Under the pieces are notes generated by a model. That model searched no databases. It worked only from the letters and a program-made list of their open reading frames with translations, and was not told the origin of the DNA. From NCBI GenBank assembly GCA_032716605.1, contig CM064519.1, positions 20,882,348 to 20,946,347 of the forward strand: a stretch of 64,000 nucleotides of DNA, in the 5' to 3' direction. The DNA is from Paralithodes platypus (Eukaryota > Arthropoda > Malacostraca > Decapoda > Lithodidae). Positions within the stretch are counted from its first letter, which is position 1. Every line of letters begins with the position of its first letter. Positions 40,300 through 51,290 of the stretch are shown in pieces. Position numbers and translations under genes: made by a program.

Positions 40300-41945
40300 C
40301 AGGATGATAATAGGGAGAACAACCTGGGAACGAGACGAATGCAGATATCCAAGAAAGGCAGGCCATTTTGAAAGAGACGAAGCAAGTCTGTGAAGAGCTG
40401 TATATAAGTGTCACCATGTGGTCGCAGGGCAGGCGAGGGGTGCTGTATTGATGTCGGCTGCGGAGCCACAGAGGGCCCGTCCGCTACTGGAGATGTGGGG
40501 GGCTCACCCCGGTGCAGAGGGGTCCGAGTTACCGGGAGGACGATGGCAGGGACGGAGGCAGGGGCGGTGGCAGGAGGAGAGACATCCGAGGGCCGTTGAT
40601 GCAGGAGACAAGGGCGTCGGCGTGGAGTGGAACAAGGCGAGCGATGCGGGGCCGGAGTGCTGGGGCGATGGAAAACCACATCCACATCCGACATCGGGTG
40701 AGCAGAAACTGTTAACCGCTCCTCATCCGTCTGAGACTCATCCCCAAGATCACCAACATCCATTTGATCCCCCAGGGCTGCATATCGATTGTCAGATGTC
40801 ACCATCGCATATGACACACCTCCAACCACAGGCCGGGACACAGGGCGGGCCATTGACGGAGAAGAGGCAGCAGGCAAAGAGTCATGAATAGGCCTAGGGG
40901 AACGCTTCAGTGGGTTGAGAAGCCGCAGCCTATCATTCACCACCAACAAGTTACATTTACCATCTCTATACTCTACGTGGATGTCAAAGGCCTTCCGATA
41001 CTCAGGGCATGCCCGAGACGTAACCCTATGCGGCCACCCACAGAAGTAACAGGAAGGGTCATTAGTGCAGATGCTGGTATCTTCCTGTGTCATCCGATGG
41101 TAGCCACTACAGTTAGCACAGCGCACCTTATTTTTACAGGACAGTGCACCATGAGCAAAGGCAAAACATTTATAGCACCGGAGCATCGGGAAAAAGTACT
41201 GGGACACAGGGTAGCTAACGTGTCCCAGTAGCATTTTGGCAGGGAGAGGGCCTAAAAACTGGAGCCTCACAACCACCGACGTTGTACCACTTCCTGGTCT
41301 GTCTGTACCATCTGGCCTAGGCCTTGCCAGTGTTGCCACAAGATCCGTAGGGCGTCGGGGCAAACGCTTCACACTCACAAGTTTAGTTGGCCTGCCGTGG
41401 AACACAGACAATGACGTCATCAATTCCTCGACCGTAATGGTAGAGCACACCGGGCCAATCTTCCCCCACGTATACCTCTCATCCCCTGGGGTAATAGTTT
41501 TCCAGCACTTCACATTCCAGTCCCCAAATTTAGTCATGAGTTCAGGGGGGCTAGGCATCTTATGCACAGCTGTATCCAGAATACCAACACACAGGGCCTC
41601 TCCCCGACCCACCACATGAACATCACCATCCTTGACATATTTAGCAAATGGAGAGGTATTTATTGCCTTAGTCACCTTCTGGGAAAGATCAAATATAGTA
41701 GCTTGCGGAACAGAGGAAATTAAATACGTCACCCGATGAGGAGAGGCCACCAAAGTATCAGTAGGGGCACTCGCACACAGGAACTTTTCAAATCGTCGGG
41801 CACAGTCCTGGCGTTTGTCATCAAGGGACAGAGAAGCCGCTCTCCTCCGTTTCTGTGGCTGGCGCATATCCTCATCGCCCATTGATGGAGGGGCACCATG
41901 GGTCCCGGCCAATGACACAGCTGGTGCACACCCCCCGCAAGCCAT
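40299..41945 (-). CDS. I-group LINE ORF1: Gag-like protein with zinc knuckles
   Basis: 548 codons from ATG 41945-41943, intact. The middle holds an RRM/Gag-like region (VKRLPRRPTDLVATL; VVVRLQFLGPLPAKMLLGH), then three Cys/His knuckles: CYKCFAFAHGALSC, CANCSGYHRMTQEDTSIC and CYFCGWPHRVTSRAC. The C-terminal ~200 residues are Pro/Ser-rich. Such proteins bind element RNA into an RNP (family knowledge). The stop TGA (40301-40299) shares its last base with the ORF2 ATG. Confidence 0.93.
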   Translation of the reverse strand: MACGGCAPAVSLAGTHGAPPSMGDEDMRQPQKRRRAASLSLDDKRQDCARRFEKFLCASAPTDTLVASPHRVTYLISSVPQATIFDLSQKVTKAINTSPFAKYVKDGDVHVVGRGEALCVGILDTAVHKMPSPPELMTKFGDWNVKCWKTITPGDERYTWGKIGPVCSTITVEELMTSLSVFHGRPTKLVSVKRLPRRPTDLVATLARPRPDGTDRPGSGTTSVVVRLQFLGPLPAKMLLGHVSYPVSQYFFPMLRCYKCFAFAHGALSCKNKVRCANCSGYHRMTQEDTSICTNDPSCYFCGWPHRVTSRACPEYRKAFDIHVEYRDGKCNLLVVNDRLRLLNPLKRSPRPIHDSLPAASSPSMARPVSRPVVGGVSYAMVTSDNRYAALGDQMDVGDLGDESQTDEERLTVSAHPMSDVDVVFHRPSTPAPHRSPCSTPRRRPCLLHQRPSDVSPPATAPASVPAIVLPVTRTPLHRGEPPTSPVADGPSVAPQPTSIQHPSPALRPHGDTYIQLFTDLLRLFQNGLPFLDICIRLVPRLFSLLSS

Positions 41946-42047
41946 GGCACACTTTCGGAAGGTTCACTGACGTTATATGTCCTATAGAGATTGGAACTAC
42001 CAAAGTTCACACTAAGAACTATTTACGGGTTCCCCCGAGCCAAGTTT

Positions 42048-42540
42048 TGGCAAAACTTGGCTCGGATTTTTCGAATTTTAAGAGTAAACAAATTACAGTA
42101 ACCTAATTTAGAATTTTGGCTCATGTTTCCCTAAATTGCAAACCCAAAAAAGCATAATTTTGGAAAACCCGAGCCAATTTTTGGCAAAACTTGGATCGTA
42201 TTTTGAGAAGAAGAAGAGAATCGAAAAAGACTAACTAAATGTCGGAAATCAGCTCATGATTTCCCTAATTGCAAAGCCATATAACCAGATTTATCAAAAA
42301 CGTAGCACTTATTTAAATCATAAATATCCAGTAACATAGACCTAGTACATTGGATACAAGCCTAATCCACACCTAACGCCTACAATGTGTCCGTAGTAGG
42401 CTACCTAGTAGGCCTACGTGGGATACAACATGGCGGTTGGGTCGGCGCCCATTTAGTAGCCTACCGGTATTCGGCCGTATCTGTAAATACGAATGCGAGT
42501 CACTTCCAGCGAATTCCTGATAGAGCGGATGCACAATCTA
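42048..42540. other. Flanking repeat, no gene
   Basis: Continues the CCGAGCC/GGCTCGG repeat described at 35751-36404, then unassigned AT-rich sequence including CGTATCTGTAAATACGAATG. Confidence 0.6.
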
Positions 42541-42661
42541 ACCTAATTAACCTAACCTAACCTAACTTAACTTAACTTAACTTAACTTAACCTAACCTAA
42601 CCTAACCTAACTTAACTTAACCTAACCTAACCTAACTTAACCTAACCTAACCTAACCTAAA
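42538..42661. repeat. Interstitial telomere-like array (CCTAA)n
   Basis: About 120 bp of CCTAA units, with variant blocks of CTTAA (four or five in a row near 42565-42590). CCTAA is the complement of TTAGG. Internal position and variant units make this an interstitial array rather than a chromosome end. Confidence 0.9.
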
Positions 42662-43513
42662 GGCGCCTCCGCTCGAAGTGTCCAGATACCGTAAATACTA
42701 CCACAACAGTACTACGAATCTTGTTTCTGAGATCTAGTATATTAACCTAACCAAACAACCCAACCTATCGACAGAGATGGGCAGGTGGAGTAGACTAAAA
42801 AGCTGGTGGACAGACCTCGGGAGACAGGTGAAAATGGCGTGTGTACGAATCGGTGCCGTCTATAGGAAGGTATTGACAACCATGTTACCACAAAATTCCA
42901 TTTTAGTACCATTTATTTTTATTAGGTTTTGCCGAGGCTTAAAACACATTTTCATATTATGTTTAAAGCATATAAAATCCATATTTGTTTTCAAATATTG
43001 CAAAATAATTAGTGACCAACTTATTTAGTTATACTGGAGGAGCTTTATTCGATGGAGGTCTGGGTCTAGGCCGGCGTGGCTTTTGTGGCTTCTTCTTTCA
43101 TCAGCACGAAACTTCCTCAACGCAGTGTTGCCAAATCAGAGCGTAGATTACCCATAGATATCAATGATATTACCACCATAGAGTAATCTGATTACCACTA
43201 CATTTTTGTTTAAAGTCACTAAAAGGCTGCTAGATAGTAATTAAATTCCGAAATTATCTAAAATTCATGTTGTTAGATACAATTATTTGTCGCTAGATCA
43301 GATTGATCAGTTCAGTTGCTGATCGGGAAGCTATGCCTTTTCCACGTGCGCCTCCCTTTTGTCGTGTTTTCAGCTTTCTAATTTAACAGTAAAGTTTATT
43401 ATGTGCTATTTCTTTCTTGTTCTTCTTTCTTCTTGCTTGTTTTCCTTTCTTCTTGGTTGTTGATCTTGGTTCTTGTTTCTTCTTACGTCTCTTTATTTTG
43501 TTTGCGGGTTTTT
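42662..43513. other. No gene; dispersed repeat and pyrimidine-rich tract
   Basis: Segment 42845-42970 matches the repeat at 34190-34300. 43400-43500 is T/C-rich (TTCTTGTTCTTC-like) and adjoins the 3' side of the next LINE fragment. No domain found in the short frames. Confidence 0.5.
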
Positions 43514-43957
43514 TCATGTATTGTTTCTTTGTTTTTCTCTTTTTTTCCTAAAAATATATATTGCCTTTTTTACCCTACCTATGCTTTGACTACTGAACAT
43601 TAAACCTAGTATATGGGATTCATCTTCTATAAATGGTTGTTGGAATAGAGGTTCTTGTCTTCTTTCCTCTGTGTATGCAGGGCACCACATATAATGCAAT
43701 GCTTTATGGTCCAGGTCCTCTATTCCATCCCCACACATATCACATTCTGTTTTTCCTCCTGTAAATCTATTTCTATCATTTAATTGTAGGTTATTTGTTC
43801 TTGCTTTGTATAGGATAACAGAAGCTGGTCTATTATCATATATTAGTTCTGCTCCCATTATTTCTTTCTTATTCTTTCTATAAATATCTAAATTAGTTTT
43901 CTTGTTCAGTTGTTCCCTCCACATTTTAGAACCCCATTCTTTTAATTTACCCTTCAA
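43514..43957 (-). pseudogene. LINE ORF2 C-terminal fragment with Cys/His motif
   Basis: An uninterrupted 147-codon minus-strand frame: basic region, ASVILYKARTNNLQLNDRNR, then CDMCGDGIEDLDHKALHYMWC, a C-x2-C...H...C motif as at the end of several LINE ORF2 proteins. The RT is absent upstream (nothing recognisable above 43957). Clade unknown; a LINE origin is inferred from the motif. Confidence 0.65.
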
Positions 43958-45469
43958 CTGGACTTTCCCTATATCTTACTGAAATGCTGGGTGTGAAGGG
44001 AATTTACTCTAAGATCCTCCTCTGAGCTAGCTGAAATGCTATTAGGAGTCTAAGACGGGTTAAGGGGGACTTGGGGGTTAGATAGGAATGGGATAGGAAT
44101 AGGATTTAGGCTGGAATCGAAACTTGGAGGTTGGTATGGGTTGTAAACACCCGGAGTTTCTAGCAAGAATTTGGCGGGCATGTAGGATGTCGGTAGTCCT
44201 ACGCGAGGGGGAGATGCTGGGCCTCTTCGAGGGGAGGAAATGGGGGATTAGCCTCGCGCACATTAATTCACTGCCCCAGGTTGTAGGGGTGGTTAGTTAT
44301 GTTAGGGGATAGTTAAAGGAGGTACCAAAATAGGTTTGTACTCTCTGCTTACGGAAGCTTGAGAAAATTACTTGCTCGGCACAAATTAACATCCTGATGG
44401 CGTCCTTTTTAGAGGGTGTTATAAAGCTCGGGTTGGTATGGAAAGAAACGACAGGGTGGATAAAAGGTTACTACTGAGCACGCTTGTTACTACGCAAAGT
44501 ATTGGTGGATCAATGAGAGTTAACTTAGGAAAAGTTGACATGCATGAAGGACGGTATTTTGCCATCGTTAATGTAAAAGTATAGAACCTGGTTGAATAAC
44601 TCAAGTTCAATTGTATAACTGCTTTGGTGCTAGAAACGAATCCCGGAGCATGGGGTAATATACGTTTATCTTCTTAAATGGAGAGAGAAACTAGGTGGCT
44701 TCCCTAGAGCTCTCTGGAGAGGATCGTATTCAGATTTGTCATAATTAATCTTATATAAAACAACAGAGATACGAAAACAGTAGTGTGGACTGTGGACTAG
44801 AAGGGGTGACTGATTAGATGTATAATCGGTGTGGAAAGAGACGGAAAGGAGGAACACAATTGTGAAGGAAAAAAATACTTAACTTATGAAAACGAAATGC
44901 ATGCATAATTTACGGTATTAGTCGTCGTTAAAATAAAGCGAATGAACCCTGGTTGAAATGCACGGAATACGATTCGACATGGGTAGTGCCTCTGTGTCAT
45001 ACCCATATCGATCGGGCAATTTCTGGTTCATATATAATATCCTAGGCATTAAAACGAAACAGCTGAGCTTGGGGTCGGTGGAGGGGACATTTTTATGGCC
45101 TACCCTCTTTCGAGGGGGTGGGAGGGGGGCATAGCCTCGCGCGCTTTACCCCTACGGTTCAGGTGGTGAGTGTGGTTTACTTAGGTTAGAGGATCGTGAA
45201 AGAGATACAAGAATAGGTTTGCACTCTCTGTATACTGGGGTTCGAGTCGGAACTGACTCGGCACGGAATATAAAACATCCTGATGGGCGTCATGCGAGGG
45301 GAAGGTTTGTGAAGTTGGGTTGGTAGGCCTACAGGGAGAGGAAAAAGGACAGGGTGGCTCAAAAGGTTACCACTGGGCACGCGGTCACTAAGCAGAGTAT
45401 TGTGGATAAAACTTTTTCTTTAACTTAGGAATGGGTACATGCATGAGTGACATCGATCTATTATTAAAT
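43958..45469. repeat. ~880-bp tandem/dispersed repeat, about 1.5 copies
   Basis: AATAGGTTTG(T/C)ACTCTCTG at 44329 recurs at 45212 (offset 883). In order, GCTCGGCACAAATTAACATC / ACTCGGCACGGAATATAAAA, AACATCCTGATGG(G)CGTC, GACAGGGTGG, and TTAACTTAGGAA are shared. Parts reappear at 49335-49430 and 51740-51830, so LINEs inserted into a longer array. No coding capacity. Confidence 0.75.
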
Positions 45470-48400
45470 TTTACAATAGTATAATAGATTCTTTATCAAA
45501 AGCGGGGGAAAGTATTTTTAATATCCGTAAATATAAGTCCTCATTCAATAAGCCAGGTTGGCAAGACTATGTGGCTGACCTGTATCAGGCCTCCAGAGAT
45601 GCTAGGTCTCATTGGCTTGAAGTAGGTCAGCCTAGACAGGGGCCTATATTTGAACTTCACAAAAGAGCAAAGGCTAGGACCAAATATGCCATTAGATTTA
45701 TTAAGCAAAATGAAAACCAATTAAGGAAGGAAGCCCTTGCAAAGAGTTTGGCAGAAAAGGATACTAACTGTTTTTGGAAGGACATCAGATCCATGCAAAA
45801 TTGTAACACACCATTACCTGTCAGTGTTGAGGGGGTTACGGGTGAAGAGAACATTGCTGACTTATGGAAAACTCATTTTAAGGAACTACTTAACAGTGTA
45901 AACCAAAGGTCTACTAATGGTGCAATTCAATATGTGAAAGATAGTAATTATGAAGACATTAAAGTGACTGAAAGTGATCTTGAGAATGCCATAAGAAAAC
46001 TTAACCTAAATAAAGCTTGTGGGCTGGATGGTATATATGCAGAACATCTTAAATATGCAGATAAGTTGTTAATAGATAAACTTAGTTCTTGCATCACCAG
46101 TCTATTTACGCATGGTGTCCTGCCGGAGTCTATGATATCCGTAATACTTGTTCCTGTCATTAAAGATAAATCAGGTAAAATTACAGCAAAAGACAACTAC
46201 CGCCCAGTAGCACTTGCTAGTGTGGTGAGTAAGGTAGTTGAAATGATAATGCTAGAAAGAATGTCTGCATATATTGTCACCAGCAGCAATCAGTTTGGCT
46301 TTAAGAAAAATCACGGCACAGACCAATGCATATATGTGCTGAAAGAAGTGATTGATACATACAACAAACTAAATAGCTCAATTTTCTCGTTTTCTTGATG
46401 CAAGTAAGGCTTTTGATAGGGTGTGTCACAAAACCTTATTTGAAAAATTAGTTAACAGGGGAGTGCCTAGCTATATTGTTAGGATACTTATTTTCTGGTA
46501 TGCTAATCAAAAAATGTGTGTAAGATGGGGCAACATCCTGTCAGGCTCTTTCGCCGTAACCAATGGTGTTAGGCAGGGGGGGATATTGTCTCCGTATCTT
46601 TTCAACGTCTACATGGATGATCTTAGTCTGGAGCTGAACAAGACTCGCACTGGGTGCTGTATTGGCAGCACCATTGTAAATCATCTCATGTATGCTGATG
46701 ACCTAGCCTTAATCGCACCCTCTGGAGCAGGACTGGATAAATTATTAAGAGTATGTGAAAAATTTGGAATCGAACATTCAGTCAAATTTAATCCTATAAA
46801 GAGCAATATCATAATATTTAAATCTAACCTTCTATTGAAATCAAAGCTACCTAAATTCCATTTGTATGAAGCAATTATAGAAGAAGTAAGTAAAGTAAAG
46901 TATCTAGGACACTATATTTCATGTGATCGCTCAGATGATGAGGATATGGGTCGTCAGCGAAGGCAACTTTACATGCAGGGAAATTCAATATTAAGAAAAT
47001 TTCATATGTGCACATGGGATACAAAAATAACATTGTTCAACTCCTACTGCTCACCAATGTATACAGCACAACTATGGTGGAACTATAAGAAAATTACAGT
47101 GAATAGACTAAGTATCTCATATCACAATATCATGAAAATGTTTCTGGGGCTCTCAAAATATGAGAGTACAAGTACGCTATGTGCCTATATTTTTTTTTTT
47201 TTTTTTTTTTTTTTTAAGAGACAATGAACGGAGAATGGGAAAAACACAGATAAAACAAAAAGGTCCATGTGCCTAAAGGCATCCTCCATTCATAAAATGT
47301 TTGTAACAACTGGATTTAAACATTTGTTGATTGTAAGTTTGTGGAAAGCAATTCGAGGGAAGTGAATTCCAAAGAGTAGTAGCTCTGGGGATAAATGAAT
47401 TCTGATAAGCAGAAGTTCTGCATTGTGGAGGAGAAAGTGTAAATTCATGGGCGCTCTCAGCTGCCCTAGTTCTACGGGGAAAGATGTGGAGAGGCGGCAC
47501 AATTGAAGCAAGTTCCTCGGAACAATTGCTGTGAAAATATCTGTAGAATAATGCAAGGGATGCAACGTTTCTTCGTATGGCTAATGTAGGAAGGTCCTGT
47601 GTGATTGCAGGGTTATTGATTAATCTAATAGCTTTATTTTGAATTTTGTCCAACTGCCTCAATGCAACCACTCCACTTCCACCCCACAGAGGTGAACAGT
47701 AATCCATCTGAGAGCGCACATGACTTTTATATATTACGGCCAACTGCTCGTCAGTGAAGAATTCTCGAACTCTGTACAGGAGTCCCAGTTTTTTAGAGGC
47801 ATTCTTAGCAATGCTTCTAACATAATGTGTCCAGCTCAAGTTAGTAGTTAATGTTACACCGAGAATGTCAATACTAGGGGAAGTGGGAATATTTACATCA
47901 TTAAAAAATATATGGGAGTCAGTGAGATTCTGTCGGTTAGAAAATTGAATGTACTTGGTTTTCTGTGCATTAAAGGAAACTAGATTCTCTTGTCCCCATC
48001 ATTAATTCTAGAAAGGTCCCGGTTCAGAGAAATTGCAGTGTTTATTTTTGAATTTATAAGATCGGTTGGGTGAAAGAATTGGTAAATGTGAAGGAACTGT
48101 GGAGTGTTGAGTCATCTGCGTAGGAATGTATTGGATTATGAGTGGTAGATATGAGATCATTGATATGAATGAGGAACAGAGTTGGGGCCAAAACTGATCC
48201 CTGGGGAACACCAGCATTTATTGAGTGAAATTGAGAATAAAGGCCATCTACCATTACACATATTTTTCTGTTATGAAGATAAGAAGAAATTAGTGGAACT
48301 AATGATGCAAGGCCGTAGTGTGACATCTTCGACAATAAGGATTGATGCCAGACTCTATCAAATGCCTTTGATATATCCAGTGCTATTGTATGTGTTTCAC

Positions 48401-49294
48401 CATGTTGGTCTGTAGCTTGGTTGATTTGATGCGTAAGAAGGCAAAGAATGTCTGCAGTTGATCGACATCGTCTAAAACCATATTGCCTATCACTGATTAA
48501 TTTATTATTCTCCAGATGCTTAATTATGTGATTATTTAATATAATTTCAAAAACTTTTCCAAGAGTGGAAGTTATAGCTATTGGTCTGTAGTTTGATGGA
48601 TCTGAAGAGGCACCTTTTTTAGGAACTGGATGGATGTTTGCTTCTTTCCAGGGTACTGGGAAGCATGAGGTATGAGTACACAGACGGAAAATTTTTGCCA
48701 ATACAGGAGCGAGCACCAAGGAGCAATTCTTAAGTACTATTGGAGGAATTTCATCTGGACCAGGAGCCTTATCTACTGAGAGATTCTGCAATGAACTTAC
48801 ACTGTTACAACACTTACACGCCTTAACACTTCTGAGAACAGGATCATTAAAATGCTACAAACTCCAAGCATAGTGTACACCTCCAGGATCCAGGCACACT
48901 GGAGGAAGTTGCTCTATATTTAACCTTAAGTAATGATTTCAGGTCTGCTACTCTACAGAATTAGCATACCGGTACTGATCCTCATAGTGCAGTACAGTAC
49001 CGATATTCCTATACTGTACTGTAGCAACATACTGTACCGGAAGCTAAATGATGTGAGGCATATGGTACTGTACACAATTAGGACAGTGGTTTTGGTAACA
49101 CAGTAGTTTGATGACCACTGTTTTTGGTTGAGGCAGTGCTGTGAACTACATGATAGCAAGCTGGGTATTATTTAATTTCTTTTTATTTTATGTAGCCTAT
49201 GTACAGTAGCTTATATATATTTATATATTTATGTTACTGTAAGGTATATATGGACCCCAGTATGGTCCCCTCTGTACTGTGTGAGTCTGAAATA

Positions 49295-49330
<36 letters not shown>

Positions 49331-49333
49331 CTC
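45470..49333 (+). pseudogene. LINE ORF2 (linker and RT), split by an opposing LINE
   Basis: Starts in the linker (SKAGESIFNIRKYKSSFNK), then RT: LNLNKACGLDGIYAEHLKY, KDNYRPVALASVVSKVVE, NQFGFKKNHGTDQC, a frameshift at about 46390, motif A (FLDASKAFDRVCHK), motif B (NGVRQGGILSPYLFN), motif C YADD (about 46693-46704). It breaks off after LSKYESTSTLC at 47187, where the poly(A) end of the minus LINE lies, and appears to resume at about 48812 (RLNTSENRIIKMLQTPSIVY) to a stop near 48922. The 3' UTR ends AATAAAGTATT then (ATT)n at 49333. 5'-truncated (no endonuclease). Confidence 0.85.
47188..48811 (-). pseudogene. Poly(A)-tailed LINE, RT and C-terminal region, nested
   Basis: Minus strand. RT: LSVDKAPGPDEIPPIVLKN, SNYRPIAITSTLGKVFE, QYGFRRCRSTAD, motif A (IALDISKAFDRVWHQ), motif B (AGVPQGSVLAPTLFL), motif C YADD (SYADDSTL, about 48110-48125). 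A frameshifted stretch lies at 47840-48050, then the C-terminal part (CSPLWGGSGVVALRQLDKIQ; ATTLWNSLPSNCFPQ) to stop 47273. The 3' UTR runs to a poly(A) tail seen as T24 at about 47190-47215. 5'-truncated at the RT start. It is inserted in the LINE 45470-49333. Same group as 22561-23126. Confidence 0.88.
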
Positions 49334-49334
49334 A

Positions 49335-49432
49335 TAATGGATCGAGAGAGAGACTAGGTAGTTTTTCCTGCACTTCTCTGGAGATGATCATATGCAAATT
49401 GGTTATTATTAATTATATAAATCAACAGATAT
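49335..49432. repeat. Remnant of the ~880-bp repeat between two LINEs
   Basis: GAGAGAGAGACTAGGTAGTT and the following CTTCTCTGGAGATGATC to TATAAATCAACAGATA align with 44681-44770. This shows the two LINEs are separate insertions in one array. Confidence 0.65.
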
Positions 49433-51290
49433 TAAAGATATTAAAGATTAAGAAACTCGGCATCCAAGGCAAAATAGGTGTGTGGCTGCACAATTTCCTC
49501 TCCGCAAGAACGCAGACTGTTGCTGTTAACCTAAGAAGTGCGCATGGGGGGTATGAGACACCACACTCCTGTGCTGACGTATTTGAGCTATTCCCATCAC
49601 TAACATCGTTATTTTACCATAAATAGCATTAATACTTATCCATATGCGCCTATTATAGGTTGATTATAAAGGTATTAACCTGTTACATCAATAAAACAAG
49701 TGGAAACAGCGTTTGGATGGTCAAAATCGGCGATACAGGCCGGGAGTTACATAATGTATGGCTGAGGCAACCTCCCTCCCCTCCTCCCCTCCCCTTGTCT
49801 GGAGAGACACTGTTACGCAATAGTCTCTCTCTCGCTCTTTCCCACGCTTGGTAACAGTGATGACAACGCCCTGCTACCAACTCGCTAATGTTAGCACGAA
49901 AATAGACCACAGAATAAGGGAATAACAGGGAAAATAGGTGATAACTGAAGGAGGGGAGGAAAGTGGGGAAGGAGGGGAGGTAGAGGAGTGATATTTGGCA
50001 TGGCCCAGGGGCAAAACATAAATAAAAAAAAATAAAAAATAAAAACAAAACAAAAATTTAGTTTTTGGGTGTTTTAAATGGATTTTTGTTTTCCCTTACT
50101 TCTTAAGAGTCTTCCCGCAGTCTGCCGGGGGAACTCTTAAGAGTCTCCCCGCAGTTCCCGGGTTAAGGGCCACACATCTGAAAAGTCCCACGTCATTAGT
50201 GGAGTACCCCAGGGATCAGTATTAGGACCTCTGCTCTTCCTTATACTGATATGGGACATTGATGATGGAGTTGGTCAATCAGTTATCTCTTCCTTTGCTG
50301 ACGATACGAACATAAGTCGTGTCATCAGAAATGAAGAGGATATTCATAATCTCCAGGATGACCTCGACAAAATCTACAAATGGGCAGACGAAAACAACAT
50401 GACCTTCAATGAAGAAAAGTTTGAAGCGTTACGATGTGGCCCGAACCAAACCCTCAAGGACACCACCAAACTACTCACTGAAGGCGGCCACGACATCACT
50501 CCCAAGCCACATGTGAGATGCCTAGTTGTGCAATTGTCCGACGATGCCACATTTCAACACCACATTTCTGCAGCTGTCAAGAAAGCCAAGGGAATGGCCG
50601 GATGGATCCTACGGACGTTCAACTCCAGGGAACAAGAAACAATGCTAACTCTCTGGATGTCTATGGTCCAACCCTTCCTTGACTACTGTAGTCAACTATG
50701 GTCGCCACACGAAAAGGGGTACATACGAGATCTTGAGTCCGTCCAGAGGTCCTTCACTAGAAACATTCGGGGGATGAAGGACCTTAGCTACTGGGACCGG
50801 CTCAAGAAGCTAGGGCTGTACTCCCAGCAGAGAAAGCGAGACAGGTACTGCGCAATTTATGTGTGGAAAATCCTGGAGAAGCTGGTTCCAGATCCAACTG
50901 GTAATGAACTCCAGGAAAAACAAAATGGTCGGACTGGAAGGAAGTGTGACAGGAGATCCCTCCCAACACAGGCATCAGAACGAGTGAGATCCCTCCTCGC
51001 GTCCAGCCTAGGCCACAATGGACCAAAAAAAATTCAACTCGCTGCCCAAGGAAGTGCGAGACATAGTAGGTTGCCCGGTAGACAGGTTCAAAGGGTTATT
51101 AGACAAGTTCCTAAAGACCCTCTCAGATGAACCACCAGTGTCTGGATACACTGCTAACTGCCGGGCGGCCTCAAACTCTATACCGGACCAGACGGACCTC
51201 CTTCGAAGGGACGCACGGGACGGACGCAGCGGTGGCGGACCACGACTGTGAGGACGGGACCTCTAGACGACTTCAAGTAAGATTCAAGTA
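49433..51290 (+). pseudogene. CR1/Jockey-like LINE RT and C-terminus, split by a piggyBac-type MITE
   Basis: Begins inside the RT (KLGIQGKIGVWLHNFLSART), is interrupted at AV by a TTAA-flanked MITE, and resumes KGHTSEKSHVISGVPQGSVL, GPLLFLIL, motif C FADD (SSFADDTNIS), then SLSYWDRL-type thumb (DLSYWDRLKKLGLYSQQRKR). One frameshift at about 51030 leads to FNSLPKEVRD and PVDRFKGLLDKFLKTLSDEP with stop at 51249-51251. The 3' end carries TTCAAGTAAGA twice (51270-51291), a CR1-style short terminal repeat. Related to 2353-3790 and 34396-34908. Confidence 0.88.
49526..50166. mobile_element. piggyBac-type MITE with TTAA duplication
   Basis: TTAA at 49526-49529 and 50163-50166. Ends TTAACCTAAGAAGTGCG and inverse TTAACCCGGGAACTGCGGGG form an imperfect TIR. 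AACTCTTAAGAGTCT-type motifs repeat near the right end (50100-50150). No ORF with a domain. Excision restores the LINE (AV-KGHTSEK) in frame. Confidence 0.88.

Larger units (their letters stand above)
36405..42033 (-). mobile_element. I-group LINE, near-complete, 14-bp TSD
   Basis: CCCGAGCCAAGTTT flanks the element at 36391-36404 and 42034-42047. It lies on the minus strand: 5' end at 42033, ORF1, ORF2 and a 3' tail of (AAACAAG)-type repeats at 36405-36427. Size 5.63 kb. RNase H after the RT and a short-repeat tail place it in the I/LOA/R1-like group (established knowledge). Few coding breaks suggest recent insertion. Confidence 0.92.
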
